From Streptomyces sp. NP-1717 (GTDB lineage Bacteria > Actinomycetota > Actinomycetes > Streptomycetales > Streptomycetaceae), in assembly GCF_022695985.1 (NCBI RefSeq), contig NZ_JAAPBF010000059.1:1-35081 (forward strand): a stretch of DNA of 35,081 bases, given 5' to 3'. Positions 15,507 to 24,307 of this stretch are shown here, piece by piece. Under the pieces are notes generated by a model. That model was not told where the DNA came from, did not search any database, and saw nothing but the letters and a program-made list of their open reading frames with translations. A program made the position numbers and the translations under genes. The stretch's first letter is position 1. Each line of letters starts with the position of its first letter.

Positions 15507-15944
15507 ATGACCCGCACGAGCGTCGGCCTCGACGGGGCGACCCGCCTGCGGAACAGCGTCGTCGACACTCTCCGCGCGGAGCTCTGGGCGCGCGAATGGC
15601 CGGGGGCTCGCGCGTGCGAAGCCGCAGACCTCCTCCTGCCACGTCAACTACCACTGTGGGACGAGCGAATGAGCACCGCATCCATCACTCCATCCCTCCT
15701 GAATGTTTGCTACGAAGAACAGTTCGGTCAACGGTGCCGTGCAGCAGATCCCGCAGTTTCAATGCCGTCGGCAGTGGGGCGGCAGGCAGCGCCAGATGGA
15801 CCGTCCGTCGCAGAGCGGGATCGTCGAGCCGGCACAACGCGAGTTCGGCCGGGACGGCCCAGGAAGCCAGGGAGGGGACGAGTGCCACGCCCAGCCCTGC
15901 GGCGACATATCCGAACTTGCCGGTCCACTCCGCGATTCGGATGA
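15507..15944 (+). CDS. Doubtful ORF, probably a gene start truncated by the LysR block
   Basis: ATG 15507 has GAAGGA 12 bp upstream, and the first 60 residues (TSVGLDGATRLRNSVVDTLR and on) look like genuine coding sequence. From 15685 the frame lies antisense to the C-terminus of the LysR gene and reads Arg/Pro-rich sequence typical of a shadow frame. The likely reading is the 5' end of a lost gene next to an inserted or rearranged LysR/peptidase segment. No family recognised. Confidence 0.25.
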   Translation: MTRTSVGLDGATRLRNSVVDTLRAELWAREWPGARACEAADLLLPRQLPLWDERMSTASITPSLLNVCYEEQFGQRCRAADPAVSMPSAVGRQAAPDGPSVAERDRRAGTTRVRPGRPRKPGRGRVPRPALRRHIRTCRSTPRFG

Positions 15945-16608
15945 TCTTCCTGGGGATGAAGCCCGCGCGGGCGCAGGCGTCGGCGAGCATCGTCGGCCGG
16001 TCGCCGTACGCGTCCTGGAGCCAGGCTTCTTCGCGCAGGTCACGCAGGCCGATCGTCCCGGCTCCCGCCAGGGGATGCTCGCGATGAAGGGCGACGAGCA
16101 ACTCGTCCTCCAGCAATGATGCCGTCATGATGCCGTCGGCCGACGGCAGACCGGAGGGGTAGTCGCTGACCACGGCGAGGTCGAGCGCCCCGTCCGCAAG
16201 ACGCTGCATCAGCGAGTTGCTCCGACCCTCGACCGCGACCACTTCGACATCCGGACTGGTCCGCCTGAAATCCCGCAGAGCAGCGGGCACCAAGGAGATG
16301 TTCGCGGTCGCGAAAGCTCCCACGCGCAGCATTCCGCCGTGGCCCGCGTGGATCACGGCCAACTCCTGCTCCGCTCGCGACAGACGTTCCAGCACGTCTG
16401 CGGCGTGATGGTGCAGCGCCCGGCCGGCGGGATTCAGACGTACGCCCCGGGGGAGCCGTTCGAACAGTGGTCCGCCTGCCTGCTGCTCCAGTGAGGCGAT
16501 GCGCCGGGACACTGCGGACTGCGTGTAGTTGAGCCGGACCGCGGCCGCGGTGAACGACCCGGTCTCGGCCACCGTCATGAGCAGACGCAGCGCGTCGATC
16601 TCGAACAT
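15685..16608 (-). CDS. LysR-family transcriptional regulator
   Basis: A 307-residue LysR regulator from ATG 16608, with GGGGGGA upstream. The N-terminal winged helix-turn-helix is textbook (LLMTVAETGSFTAAAVRLNY, TQSAVSRRIASLEQQAGGPL, then FERLPRGVRLNPAG). The effector domain follows (LRVGAFATANISLVPAALRD, LDLAVVSDYPSG, and FGYVAAGLGVALVPSLA). It is divergent from the M20 peptidase gene with 125 bp between them, the usual layout for LysR autoregulation and control of the neighbour. The inducer is unknown, perhaps the peptidase substrate or product. Confidence 0.93.
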   Translation of the reverse strand: MFEIDALRLLMTVAETGSFTAAAVRLNYTQSAVSRRIASLEQQAGGPLFERLPRGVRLNPAGRALHHHAADVLERLSRAEQELAVIHAGHGGMLRVGAFATANISLVPAALRDFRRTSPDVEVVAVEGRSNSLMQRLADGALDLAVVSDYPSGLPSADGIMTASLLEDELLVALHREHPLAGAGTIGLRDLREEAWLQDAYGDRPTMLADACARAGFIPRKIIRIAEWTGKFGYVAAGLGVALVPSLASWAVPAELALCRLDDPALRRTVHLALPAAPLPTALKLRDLLHGTVDRTVLRSKHSGGME

Positions 16609-16620
16609 GTTCCCCCCTGC

Positions 16621-16664
16621 GTGTATTACACCGACACATTCCATCAGTGCATGGGTTCCATGAA
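16621..16664. promoter_or_regulatory. Symmetric elements in the LysR/peptidase divergent promoter
   Basis: GTGTATTACAC at 16621-16631 is an 11-bp perfect palindrome 13 bp upstream of the LysR start. CCAT-N6-ATGG at 16641-16654 and TTCCATGAA at 16656-16664 add further dyads. LysR proteins bind several dyads between divergent genes, so these are candidate sites. Assignment of recognition versus activation sites is not possible by eye. Confidence 0.4.
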
Positions 16665-16733
16665 ATCCAGTCGCTGGTGGAATGCCTTGCGCCCTCGTAA
16701 CGTCTCACGACATCGCCGGTCCGAGGGGGAAAC

Positions 16734-17837
16734 ATGATTGCTCTGCCCGTGATGCTGGCCGACCTGGAGGAGCTCGTGCTCTGCGAGTCCTTCTCGGCCG
16801 ACCACGCGGCGGTGGCCCGCAGTGCCGGGGTGGTCGGCGCCTTGGGAGCGAGACTGCTGGGCACCGCACCGGAGACGATCGTGGTCGACGGTGTGACCCA
16901 CCTGCGGTGGACCTTCGGCACACCGCGCGTGCTGCTGGTGGGACACCACGACACGGTCTGGCCCGCGGGCTCGCTCAAGACCCACCCCTGGTCAGTGGTT
17001 GACGGGATCGCGCGGGGCCCCGGAGTCCTGGACATGAAGGCCGGGCTGGTGCAGATGTTCGGTGTGTGCGTCCTGGTCAACGGGGACGAGGAAGTCGGCT
17101 CCGCGACCTCCCGGGAACTGATCGAGGAGTCGGCGCGCGGTTGCGTGGCCGCCTTCGTACTGGAGGCATCCGCCAACGAGGCGGGCGCACTCAAGACCGC
17201 CCGCAAGGGCACCTCACGGTACGAGGTCGTGGTGCACGGCAGGGCCGCGCACGCGGGCCTGGAGCCGGATAAAGGGATCAACGCCTCGGTCGAGGCGGCC
17301 TGCCAGGTCCTGGCCGTAGCCGACCTCGGTGCCGCGCTGGGTACCGCCGGTACCGCCTGCCCGGTTCTGGGCGCGACGACCGTCACACCCACCCTCCTGT
17401 CCGCCGGCAGCACGCTCAACACCGTGCCCGCCGTGGCGAGAGTGTCGGTGGACGTGCGTGTGCCGACCCTGGCCGCCCAGAACCGGGTGGACGATCTCAT
17501 GCGGGGGCTCACCCCCCGGACCCCCGGCGCCCGGCTGACGGTGCTGGGCGGCAGGAAACGGCCACCCATGGAACCGGAGTCCTCCACCGAACTGTTCGCC
17601 CTCGCCTCCCGGATCGCGTCGGATCTGGGTCAGGAGCCGCTGAGCGGAGTCGCCGTCGGCGGCGCCTCGGACGGCAACTTCACTGCGGCCGCGGGCTGCC
17701 CGACGCTGGACGGCCTGGGCGCCGTCGGCAGCGGTGCCCACGCGGACACCGAGCACGTGGAGGTCGCCCGGATGGTCCCCCGCACCCGCCTGCTGGCCCA
17801 ACTCATCACCCGGACACGGCGATGGCCCGACGGGTGA
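16734..17837 (+). CDS. M20-family metallopeptidase (glutamate carboxypeptidase-like)
   Basis: A 367-residue M20 peptidase. Metal-site motifs are present: VLLVGHHDTVWPAG (His, Asp), GVLDMKAGLVQM (Asp), NGDEEVGSATSRE (catalytic Glu pair), VLEASANE, the dimerisation domain with VHGRAAHAGLEPDKGINASV, and GAHADTEH (last His). Such enzymes cleave C-terminal amino acids or hydrolyse N-acyl amino acids. Between GLVQM and VLVNGDEE about 15 residues found in relatives are missing (it reads FGVCVLVNGDEE), an in-frame deletion that may affect folding. GAGGGGGAAAC precedes ATG 16734. It is divergent from the LysR gene. Confidence 0.87.
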   Translation: MIALPVMLADLEELVLCESFSADHAAVARSAGVVGALGARLLGTAPETIVVDGVTHLRWTFGTPRVLLVGHHDTVWPAGSLKTHPWSVVDGIARGPGVLDMKAGLVQMFGVCVLVNGDEEVGSATSRELIEESARGCVAAFVLEASANEAGALKTARKGTSRYEVVVHGRAAHAGLEPDKGINASVEAACQVLAVADLGAALGTAGTACPVLGATTVTPTLLSAGSTLNTVPAVARVSVDVRVPTLAAQNRVDDLMRGLTPRTPGARLTVLGGRKRPPMEPESSTELFALASRIASDLGQEPLSGVAVGGASDGNFTAAAGCPTLDGLGAVGSGAHADTEHVEVARMVPRTRLLAQLITRTRRWPDG

Positions 17838-17941
17838 GCCGTGCACGAGCGATCCCTCTCCGGAACGCAGAGAAAAGCGGCCCGACCCCGTCCCTCCCGG
17901 CAGGCCCTTCCATCCGTCACTCCCACGTGAAGCAGAGGCCA

Positions 17942-18682
17942 ATGACCACACCACCCCTCCAGCCGTCCGAGGTTGCCGCCCTCGCCGCCCGTCACCAACT
18001 CGGCAGACTTGAGCAGGCGTTCGCCCCCAAGCGTCTCGGCAAAATGCTCTTCGCCCTCCACATCAACACGCTCCTCCATCTCTCGGTGTTCTTCCTGGTT
18101 CCCGGTCTGCTGTTCTTCAGGTGGCTGCGCCGATACCCGAACTTCAGCAGGAAGCAGGCAGCCAAACGCCTCTATCTGTTCGAGCACGGACTCATCGTGC
18201 AGCCGCAGTTCGGGAGCGGCATGACCGCCTTCCGCTGGGAGTCCGTGAAGCTCTACCAGGACATCACCCAGTTGTTCGTCAACGGTCTCCCCACCCCCAC
18301 CAAGTACGTCTACTCCGTGGCCGCCCCGGGCTACGGCGGTGCGGAGATCACGGAGTTCTACGAGAATCCCGAGACCTGGGGCCCCTTGCTGCAGGAGGCC
18401 GTACTCCGCGCCCAGGGGCCGGCGGTCATGGAAGCGATCCTGGAGGGCGGGACGATCGACCTCGGTTCGCTCTCGCTCTCCCGCACGGGCATCTCCTCCA
18501 CCCGAAACGGTCGTCTCCCCTGGTCCGCCGTCAAGGAGATATCGGTCAAGGGCGGCAGCGTCCACGTCATGAAGTTCGACATGTCCGGCCCCTGGTCCAC
18601 CGCCACGGTCAGCGGCATCCCGAACCTCTACGTGTTCCTGGCCATCGCCAGGAACCTCATCCCGGCCACAGAGGCCGCCTGA
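17942..18682 (+). CDS. DUF6585-like membrane-associated protein
   Basis: A 246-residue protein from ATG 17942. It has an N-terminal soluble helix (EVAALAARHQLGRLEQAFAP), one hydrophobic segment at about 40-60 (INTLLHLSVFFLVPGLLFFR), then a PH-like beta-rich part (KRLYLFEHGLIVQPQ, FRWESVKLYQDITQLFVNG) and a second similar half (LSLSRTGISSTRNGRLPWSA, then ISVKGGSVHVMKF). This domain order matches DUF6585, common in Streptomyces and without a known function. It starts 105 bp after the peptidase stop and could be on the same transcript. Confidence 0.75.
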   Translation: MTTPPLQPSEVAALAARHQLGRLEQAFAPKRLGKMLFALHINTLLHLSVFFLVPGLLFFRWLRRYPNFSRKQAAKRLYLFEHGLIVQPQFGSGMTAFRWESVKLYQDITQLFVNGLPTPTKYVYSVAAPGYGGAEITEFYENPETWGPLLQEAVLRAQGPAVMEAILEGGTIDLGSLSLSRTGISSTRNGRLPWSAVKEISVKGGSVHVMKFDMSGPWSTATVSGIPNLYVFLAIARNLIPATEAA

Positions 18683-18846
18683 GGAATGCGGAGGGCAGCC
18701 CCAGGCCGGTCGCCCTACGACGACGCAGCTCATGGCCGCCACAGCTACCCGCGTCCCAGTGTCCGGATCTGCGCCGGGAACATGCGACGGGCTCCCTTCG
18801 GACCGAGCGGGTGAAGGGCGAGGCAAGCGATCGGAGTCCGCCTCGT

Positions 18847-19815
18847 TCACCGGCTCAGGAGTTCCGCCTCCTGCTCAGGAGTCAGTCCCTGCGTCAGTGG
18901 CGTTTCACCCCGCCGGCGGTCCCATGCCAGGACTTTGGCGGCCGTCGTCACCAGCGGTGTGGCGGGGAGCCCGCACTCCCTGGCTCGCGTGGCGCTCAAC
19001 CGGAACAGCCGCTGCCCCGCCACCGAAGCTTCGACGAGCGGGAGTTGTGGTGTATCGGCCCTCGCGCTCACCGGGACGATGTCGACATCAGCGTCCGCCG
19101 CCAGGGCGCAGGCTTCGATCAGCCCGGCGAGGGTCGTCGGCTCGGCCGGCCCGACCGCGTTGAACGCACCCGGCCGGTCGTCCACCAGCAGTTGCCACAC
19201 CAGGGCGGCGAGGTCCTGCACGTCGACAACCTGCACGGGTTGGACGGGGCGCCCCGGCAACACGACGCGACCACCGCGCGCGGCACGGCGCACCCACCAG
19301 GTGAAACGGTCGGACGGGTCGTGCGGCCCGGCCACGATGCCCGGCCGCACCACGGTGGCCCGTGCGCCGAACCGGGCGAACACCTCGTCCTCACAAGCCA
19401 CTTTGAGTGGCCCGTATGTTTCCCTTGTGAGGCGTTCGGTGTCCCGCAGAGGGGGTAAGCGGGGCGCGTCCTCGTTCCAGACCAGTCGGCCCTCGTGGTC
19501 GCCAGCGACGTCGTGGACCATGATCGTCGAAATGAACAGGTACCGGCCGACGCCGTCGCGGAGCGAGTCGGCCGACTGCTGGACGTGACGGGGCACGTAA
19601 CCGCTGACATCGACCACCGCGTCCCATTCGCCACCAGATCTCAGCGAAGAGTAGTTCCCGGAGGCGCGATCGCCCACTCGTCGCGCCGCCCCCGGAAAGA
19701 GTTCGGGATTGGTCTGCCCGCGGGGGAACAGGGTCACGTCGGCACCGCCGACGAGAGCACGCTCGACGATCGCGCGCCCGACGAATGAAGTGCCGCCCAA
19801 TACGAGAATGCGCAT
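18847..19815 (-). CDS. NAD-dependent epimerase/dehydratase-type reductase
   Basis: A 322-residue extended SDR from ATG 19815 (TTGGGAGAA upstream). Motifs: MRILVLGGTSFVGRAIVERA (cofactor loop), LFPRGQTNPELFPG, WDAVVDVSGYVPRHVQQ, YLFISTIMVHD (Ser/Thr), ETYGPLKVACE (catalytic Tyr and Lys) and VRPGIVAGPHDPSDRFTWWV. The AGPHDP pattern occurs in actinomycete NAD-dependent epimerases of unassigned substrate. It is transcribed toward the DUF6585-like gene (convergent, 164 bp apart). Confidence 0.87.
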   Translation of the reverse strand: MRILVLGGTSFVGRAIVERALVGGADVTLFPRGQTNPELFPGAARRVGDRASGNYSSLRSGGEWDAVVDVSGYVPRHVQQSADSLRDGVGRYLFISTIMVHDVAGDHEGRLVWNEDAPRLPPLRDTERLTRETYGPLKVACEDEVFARFGARATVVRPGIVAGPHDPSDRFTWWVRRAARGGRVVLPGRPVQPVQVVDVQDLAALVWQLLVDDRPGAFNAVGPAEPTTLAGLIEACALAADADVDIVPVSARADTPQLPLVEASVAGQRLFRLSATRARECGLPATPLVTTAAKVLAWDRRRGETPLTQGLTPEQEAELLSR

Positions 19816-19957
19816 TTCTCCCAAGGCTTCCCCGGTGCGCAACGGGGCCCGCCGTTTCACCGGACGCCTCGAACCAGCCGTCGCCGCCGCCTCGTTCGGC
19901 ACCGGAAGCGACTTCTCACGCGACGGCGTCCAGTGGCACGACGCGGAGCCGGCCCAG

Positions 19958-20683
19958 TCATGACCGCAGACTCTCCGCGATCAGTTCGTACGACCGGTGG
20001 CGTTCATCCTTGTCCGCGATCACGTTATTGATCATGATTTCCTCCACGCCCGTCGCGCGGGCGACCTCGATCAGCGCGTCCCGTACCTGACCGGGAGTGC
20101 CGGACACCACGGTGTCGGGGGCCAGCGCGTCCGCCACCGCGATCTCTTCCGGCGACCATGTGTGCCGAGCGACCTCCGCGGAGTTCAACAGCAGCCCGGG
20201 GATCCGCATTTGCTTGCGTACGTTCGCCAGGACGGCGGCGGCTTTCAGGTGCTCCGCCTCAGCAGGGGTCCGAGCGCACACCGCCGCGACCGTCAGCAGT
20301 GAGCCGCGAGGCACCTGCCCCGCGGACTCCGCGACGGAGCGGTAGTGCTCGAAAGCCGCCTCGGCCATCTTCTGATCAACACTCTTGAAATGACCGGCGA
20401 AAGCGAAGTTCGCGCCGAGCCGCCCGGCGATCTCGGCGGTATGGAGGCTGGACCCGAGCAGCCACAACGGCGGCGAGCAGACGCCGTCGGGCATGGCCAC
20501 GGGTGTCCCGCCCTGGACGGGGTCGTCGAAGCTTGTCGACAGATGTTCAAGGAGTGACGACAGGTGTGCGGGATAGTCGTCCAGGGTGGCGCCCGCACGC
20601 TCTCCGTACCCTCGGAGGGCACGCACGGCTTCCTTCGAGCCACCGGGGGCCCGGCCCACCCCTAAATCCACCCGTCCGGGAAA
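19958..20683 (-). pseudogene. LLM-class flavin-dependent oxidoreductase, N-terminus deleted
   Basis: The frame encodes the C-terminal two thirds of a luciferase-like monooxygenase: GRVDLGVGRAPGGS, then a flavin-site region PLWLLGSSLHTAEIAGRLGA, NFAFAGHFKSVDQ, and the end SGTPGQVRDALIEVARATGV with EEIMINNVIAD. The family normally has about 95 residues before VDLGVGRAPG, including the first beta-alpha units. Here they are replaced by DNA coding on the opposite strand for a BTAD regulator. GTG 20671 could still initiate a truncated product, which would lack part of the barrel. A rare TTA leucine codon lies at the new N-terminus. Confidence 0.8.
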
Positions 20684-21601
20684 GAACTCGACGCAGCCTT
20701 GGGCCTATGGCGAGGCCCGCTCCTGGAGGGCATACGGACCGACGGGTGGCCGGAGACCGCTGCCCTTCACGAGGAGCACCTGCTGCTGAAGGAGGACCAA
20801 CTCGGCTGCCGGCTCGCGGCCGGCGCAGCGGTGCCCGAGAGCGTCGTGGACGAGTTGCGAGCGATGACGGCGCGGGAGCCCGGTCGGGAGACCTTGGTGG
20901 GTCTTCTCATCGACACGCTGGCCCGGCAGGGCCGGTACGCGGAGGCCGAGTGCGTCTACCGCACGACAGCGGCGACGCTCGCCGAGCGGTGGGGGCTGGA
21001 TCCGGCCCCGGAGCTCCAGGCCCGGCTGGAAGGGCTGAGGGCGTTCCGCGCGGGGGAAACACTGCATCCCGTGGATGTCGCGCTGCTGAGCGTCTTCCGG
21101 CCGATCGACGACGACGGGGCAGCGGCCGCCCGGCTGTGCCGCCGCGTGACCGACCAGGGCGGTGTCGTGGTCTGGCGCATCGCACGCGTGCTGATGGCGG
21201 TGTTCACCGGGGCACAACGGCAGGATCGCGCCGTCGACGCCGCGAGGCGGATCATGCACGACCGCTTGGCCGCCGGCCTGCCCGAGACCCGGATCACCGT
21301 CACGTCGGGTCCCGTCGACGGGTTCCGTCCCGACAACGCCGCGACCGCAGGCGCGACCGGCCCGGTGCTGTGGGGACGGATGCTCGTCGACGGGCTGGAG
21401 ATATTCGTGGCCGCCCGGCCCGGAACGATCACCGTGAACCACGCCACCTGGCAGGCGACCCGCCACCGCATGGCCTACCGGTCGGCAGGGGAGGACAGGC
21501 TGGAACTGGTCCTGGACGATTGCGACACGACAAGTGCCTCAGGCGCGGCGCCCCGGGCGGCATCACACCCGCCGACAAGCGCCGCACGCCCAGCCGATTG
21601 A
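20681..21601 (+). pseudogene. BTAD (SARP-type) regulator with degenerate cyclase-like domain, N-terminus lost
   Basis: The frame begins inside a bacterial transcriptional activation domain: ELDAALGLWRGPLLEGI, HEEHLLLKEDQLGCRLAAGA, RETLVGLLIDTLARQGRYAE and WGLDPAPELQARLEGL. The OmpR-like DNA-binding half expected in front is absent. After about residue 120 the sequence follows a class III nucleotide cyclase pattern: GGVVVWRIARVLMAVFTGA, LPETRITVTSGPVDGF, and GPVLWGRMLVDGLE with PGTITVNHATWQATR. The metal-binding Asp positions are not conserved (IARVLMAVF in place of the usual IGDxxxAVF). TTG 20699 is the first possible start. It is fused head to head with the LLM remnant. Confidence 0.68.
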
Positions 21602-21930
21602 AAACTTCCCCGCAGATCATGTGACTGCATCGTTCCGGGTCGTTGACGTGACCATGGGAGGCAAAGCGCCTCTTCGTCCAGCGGCGGATGCCGGCGCCCT
21701 TGTGTGCGGACAGGACACCTGCGCGGCCCCACTCTCGGGTCCTCACCCAAAACCGGCGAGTCTCACGGGAGATCGACGCGACTTGTCAATGATCTGAAAA
21801 ACTCGAAGCCTGCGGTATTCCGAAGGTTTTCCATCAGGGGGTTTTCTGGTCTCGCGAGATCACGCAGAAAGACGGGGAGTGGGATGGAGTTGACCTCAGG
21901 CCCGGGCCGTCCGCCGCACCCCCACGCACC
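21602..21930. other. Intergenic, no gene seen
   Basis: No supported coding region. Sequence between the BTAD remnant and the transposase remnant; the part after about 21780 has lower GC than the flanks. Nothing further is recognised. Confidence 0.35.
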
Positions 21931-22102
21931 GAAGGCTTCACCGTCCTTTCCCTCCAGGCGTGTGGTCGAACGCACGATGGGCTGGTTTATGCCCCGCCGC
22001 CTCGCCCGCGACCACGGGGCCCTCCCCGACCGCTCCAGCGTCAGGATCTACCTCCCGGTGATCGCGCTCATGGCCCGCCGCATGGCAAAGAGCATGAAGT
22101 GA
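21931..22102 (+). pseudogene. C-terminal remnant of an IS5-type transposase
   Basis: Residues RRVVERTMGWFMPRRLARDH, then YLPVIALMARRMAKSMK, match the end of IS5-group transposases (the VVERT box carries the catalytic Glu). Just upstream, in another frame, GFTVLSLQ corresponds to the preceding family segment, so a frameshift lies at about 21950. No upstream part, start or terminal repeats were found. A decayed IS fragment. Confidence 0.65.
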
Positions 22103-22689
22103 ATCAAGTGCGTAGAGTGCGGCGAAATGGCCGATCGAAGCCCCCGCCCTCTCAAGCGGTGACCCCTCCCTCCGGCTCGACCTCTGGTAGGCCGTGCCTT
22201 TATGGTTCTTCCATGCTTCGTCGTAGCCGAGCAGTGCAGAACCAAGACCTCGCACGTCGTATGCGTAAATTCTTCCGCAAACTTCCGCGCGGTTCTTGTG
22301 AATTGCCCTCTGAGATGGCGAAGGCGTACGGGCGATTCATGTGGAGTGAGTGGAACTCGACGGTGGTTGACGAGAGGAAAATTCCCAGAGGGTGATTCAA
22401 CATAGCATTGACGCCTGATGGTAGCTTCGGGGAATTTGAGCGAATTACCAAGCGGGCCACGCTCGTATCAGACACTCATCAGCCGTCGCATGACGGTGTG
22501 GGATTGTTTCATGAACTGGTGGTCGGGAGACGGCCCTGACTGTGATCGGCGCCGAACTGCTGATGCTGAGCGTCCGGCGGAGGCGGTCGCACGCGAGGGT
22601 CAGAGGTACGGGCAGCGACCCGTGCCACTGAGCCCGGTCCTCCGTCGGCGTGCTGGCCGAAGCACCGATCATGATCGTGTTACGACCTC
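22103..22689. other. AT-richer region of unknown content
   Basis: Base composition is clearly lower in GC than the surroundings, notably at 22200-22520, which suggests foreign DNA. One short basic ORF from ATG 22213 to 22395 (60 residues, MLRRSRAVQNQDLARRMRKF) is possible but unsupported. A 12-bp palindrome CGATCATGATCG lies at 22666-22677, just before the IS5-like element. No known gene recognised. Confidence 0.35.
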
Positions 22690-22795
22690 TCAGTGGGCGG
22701 TTCGTGAGTCTTTGAGTTGGTCTGGTGTCGCCTGATGGTGTGGCGGCGGGGCGGAATCTGCCGGTCCGCGGTTGTTGATCTGGTGATGTGTCCGG

Positions 22796-23643
22796 GTGAG
22801 TGAACGCAAGCCGTATCCGAGTGACTTGTCGGACGAGCAGTGGTCGTTGATCGAGCCGGTGATCACCGCGTGGAAGGACCGGCACCGCTCTGTCAGCGGC
22901 CATCGGGGCGCCTACGACATGCGGGAGATCGTGAACGCGATCCTCTACCAGGTCGGACAGGCTGTCAGTGGGCTTATCTCCCGCACGACCTGCCGCAGAA
23001 GAGTGCGACGTACTACTACTTCGCCGCGTGGCGGGTTGACGGGACCGACCAGGTCATCCATGAGCTTCTACGCTGCCAGGTCCGGGAACGCGCCCGGCGA
23101 TTAGAGGACCCGGCCCTGGTGGTGCTGGACACCCAGAGTGTCCATGTGGCCGCCGGGGTCCCCGCCTCCACGAGTGGCCACGATCCGGCCAAGCGGGTGC
23201 CCGGCCGCAAGCGGGGCCTTGCCGTGGACGTCCTCGGCCTGGTCATCGCAGTCGTCGTCCTCGCCGAGAACACCCACGACAACGCCGCGGGCATCGTCCT
23301 GCTGGACCAGGTCGCCGAGCACGCCGGCGGCACCGTCCGCAAAGCCCTGGCCGACCAGGGCTTCAAGAACCAGGTCGTCCTGCACGGCGCCGGCCTGGGC
23401 ACCGATGTCGAGATCGTTGAACGCAGCCCGCAGGTCAAGGGGTTCGTGCCGCAGCCGAAGCGGCGGAGGGTCGAGCAGACTTACGGGATCCTGATATTGC
23501 ACCGGCGCCTGGTCCGCAACTACGAGCACCGCCCCTCCTCCTCCGCCTCCCGCGTCTACTGGGTGATGACCCACGTCATGACCCGACGCCTCACCGGCGC
23601 GAACGCCCCCACCTGGCGCGAAGAACGGTCGGCGACAGTGTGA
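22796..23643 (+). pseudogene. IS5-family transposase with a one-base frameshift
   Basis: GTG 22796 opens SERKPYPSDLSDEQWSLIEP, the standard IS5 N-terminus. At about 22951 (NAILYQ) the frame shifts; the next frame continues the family exactly (GRTGCQWAYLPHDLP, then SATYYYFAAWRVDGTD). Inserting one G restores a transposase of about 280 residues. The DDE set is present: LVVLDTQSVHVA, KALADQGFKNQV and RRVEQTYGILILHRRL. No A-rich slippery site is seen, so programmed shifting is unlikely. Its stop overlaps the start of the next ORF (GTGA). It contains a TTA leucine codon at about 23101. Confidence 0.87.
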
Positions 23644-24038
23644 ACATCCAGCCCCTGCTCGACGCCCTGGACCTCCAGGAAGACGCCGCCCGGGCCCTGG
23701 CCGACGACCTCCGCGCACAGATCGACGGCCTGCAGACCCGGCTTCGGGAGGCCGAGATGCACCTGGAGCACCTCGCGATCACCCGCAAGACCGTCACCGG
23801 CCTCGCCGACCGGCTCCCAGCCCACACACCGGAGCTGCCCGAGCACCCGGACTACCCCCGCATCCTCGCCGTCTTCAACCACACGACCGGACCGCTCCGG
23901 GCCAAGGACGTCTGCGAAGCCCTCGGCCACGAACTGCTGCCGAAGAACATCGAAGGCACCCGCGCCAAGCTGAAACGCCTGGTCGAACTCGGCATCCTCA
24001 CCGAAGCCGACACCGGCAACTTCGCCAGGAAGCAATAG
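23640..24038 (+). CDS. Accessory ORF of the IS5-like element: coiled coil plus winged-helix-like protein
   Basis: A 132-residue protein whose GTG start overlaps the transposase stop, so it is translationally coupled. The N-terminal half is a charged heptad-like helix (LQEDAARALADDLRAQIDGL, then QTRLREAEMHLEHLAITRK), a probable coiled coil. The C-terminal half, HPDYPRILAVFNHTTGPLRA then KDVCEALGHELLPKNIEGTR and AKLKRLVELGILTEADTG, has the layout of a winged helix. It lies inside the IS before R1. Its role in transposition (DNA binding, regulation) is inferred from position only. Confidence 0.75.
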   Translation: MNIQPLLDALDLQEDAARALADDLRAQIDGLQTRLREAEMHLEHLAITRKTVTGLADRLPAHTPELPEHPDYPRILAVFNHTTGPLRAKDVCEALGHELLPKNIEGTRAKLKRLVELGILTEADTGNFARKQ

Positions 24039-24094
24039 CCGACACAACCTCCACCAGCGGCCTTGCTCCCACCTCAGATGGGAACGGACATCGC

Positions 24095-24110
24095 CTTACG
24101 AACCGCCCAC
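24095..24110 (-). repeat. Right end R1 of the IS5-like element
   Basis: On the reverse strand it reads GTGGGCGGTTCGTAAG, 15 of 16 matching the left end at 22693. It is followed on the forward strand by TTA rather than the TCA that precedes the left end. It lies 57 bp after the accessory ORF, where a normal IS would end. Confidence 0.7.
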
Positions 24111-24307
24111 TTACGGGCTGCCCCCGCGATTGTGACGTCACGCCATGTCCCGAATTGGCCAACAGGATCCCCCAGGGCGCGGCGCCGTTCGCATGCCCAC
24201 GAGGTGCACAGCGTTCTCCTGGAGGGGAAACGGTCGGGACGGCAGCCGATCTGTTCGCCGCAGACCCCGTCTGGGATGCTGAGGGCCAGGCTCGAAGGGG
24301 GTGGACG

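Noticed and set aside
18121..19458. A 445-codon forward open frame
   Set aside because: It is Arg/Pro/His-rich, overlaps the DUF6585-like gene and is antisense to the epimerase-like gene; a GC-driven shadow frame.
19958..21601. An antibiotic biosynthetic cluster, suggested by LLM and SARP-type genes
   Set aside because: Both are truncated and no PKS, NRPS, terpene or other core biosynthetic gene is present.
22951..22951. Programmed ribosomal frameshifting in the IS5 transposase
   Set aside because: No slippery heptamer or downstream structure was seen, and a single missing G explains the break fully.
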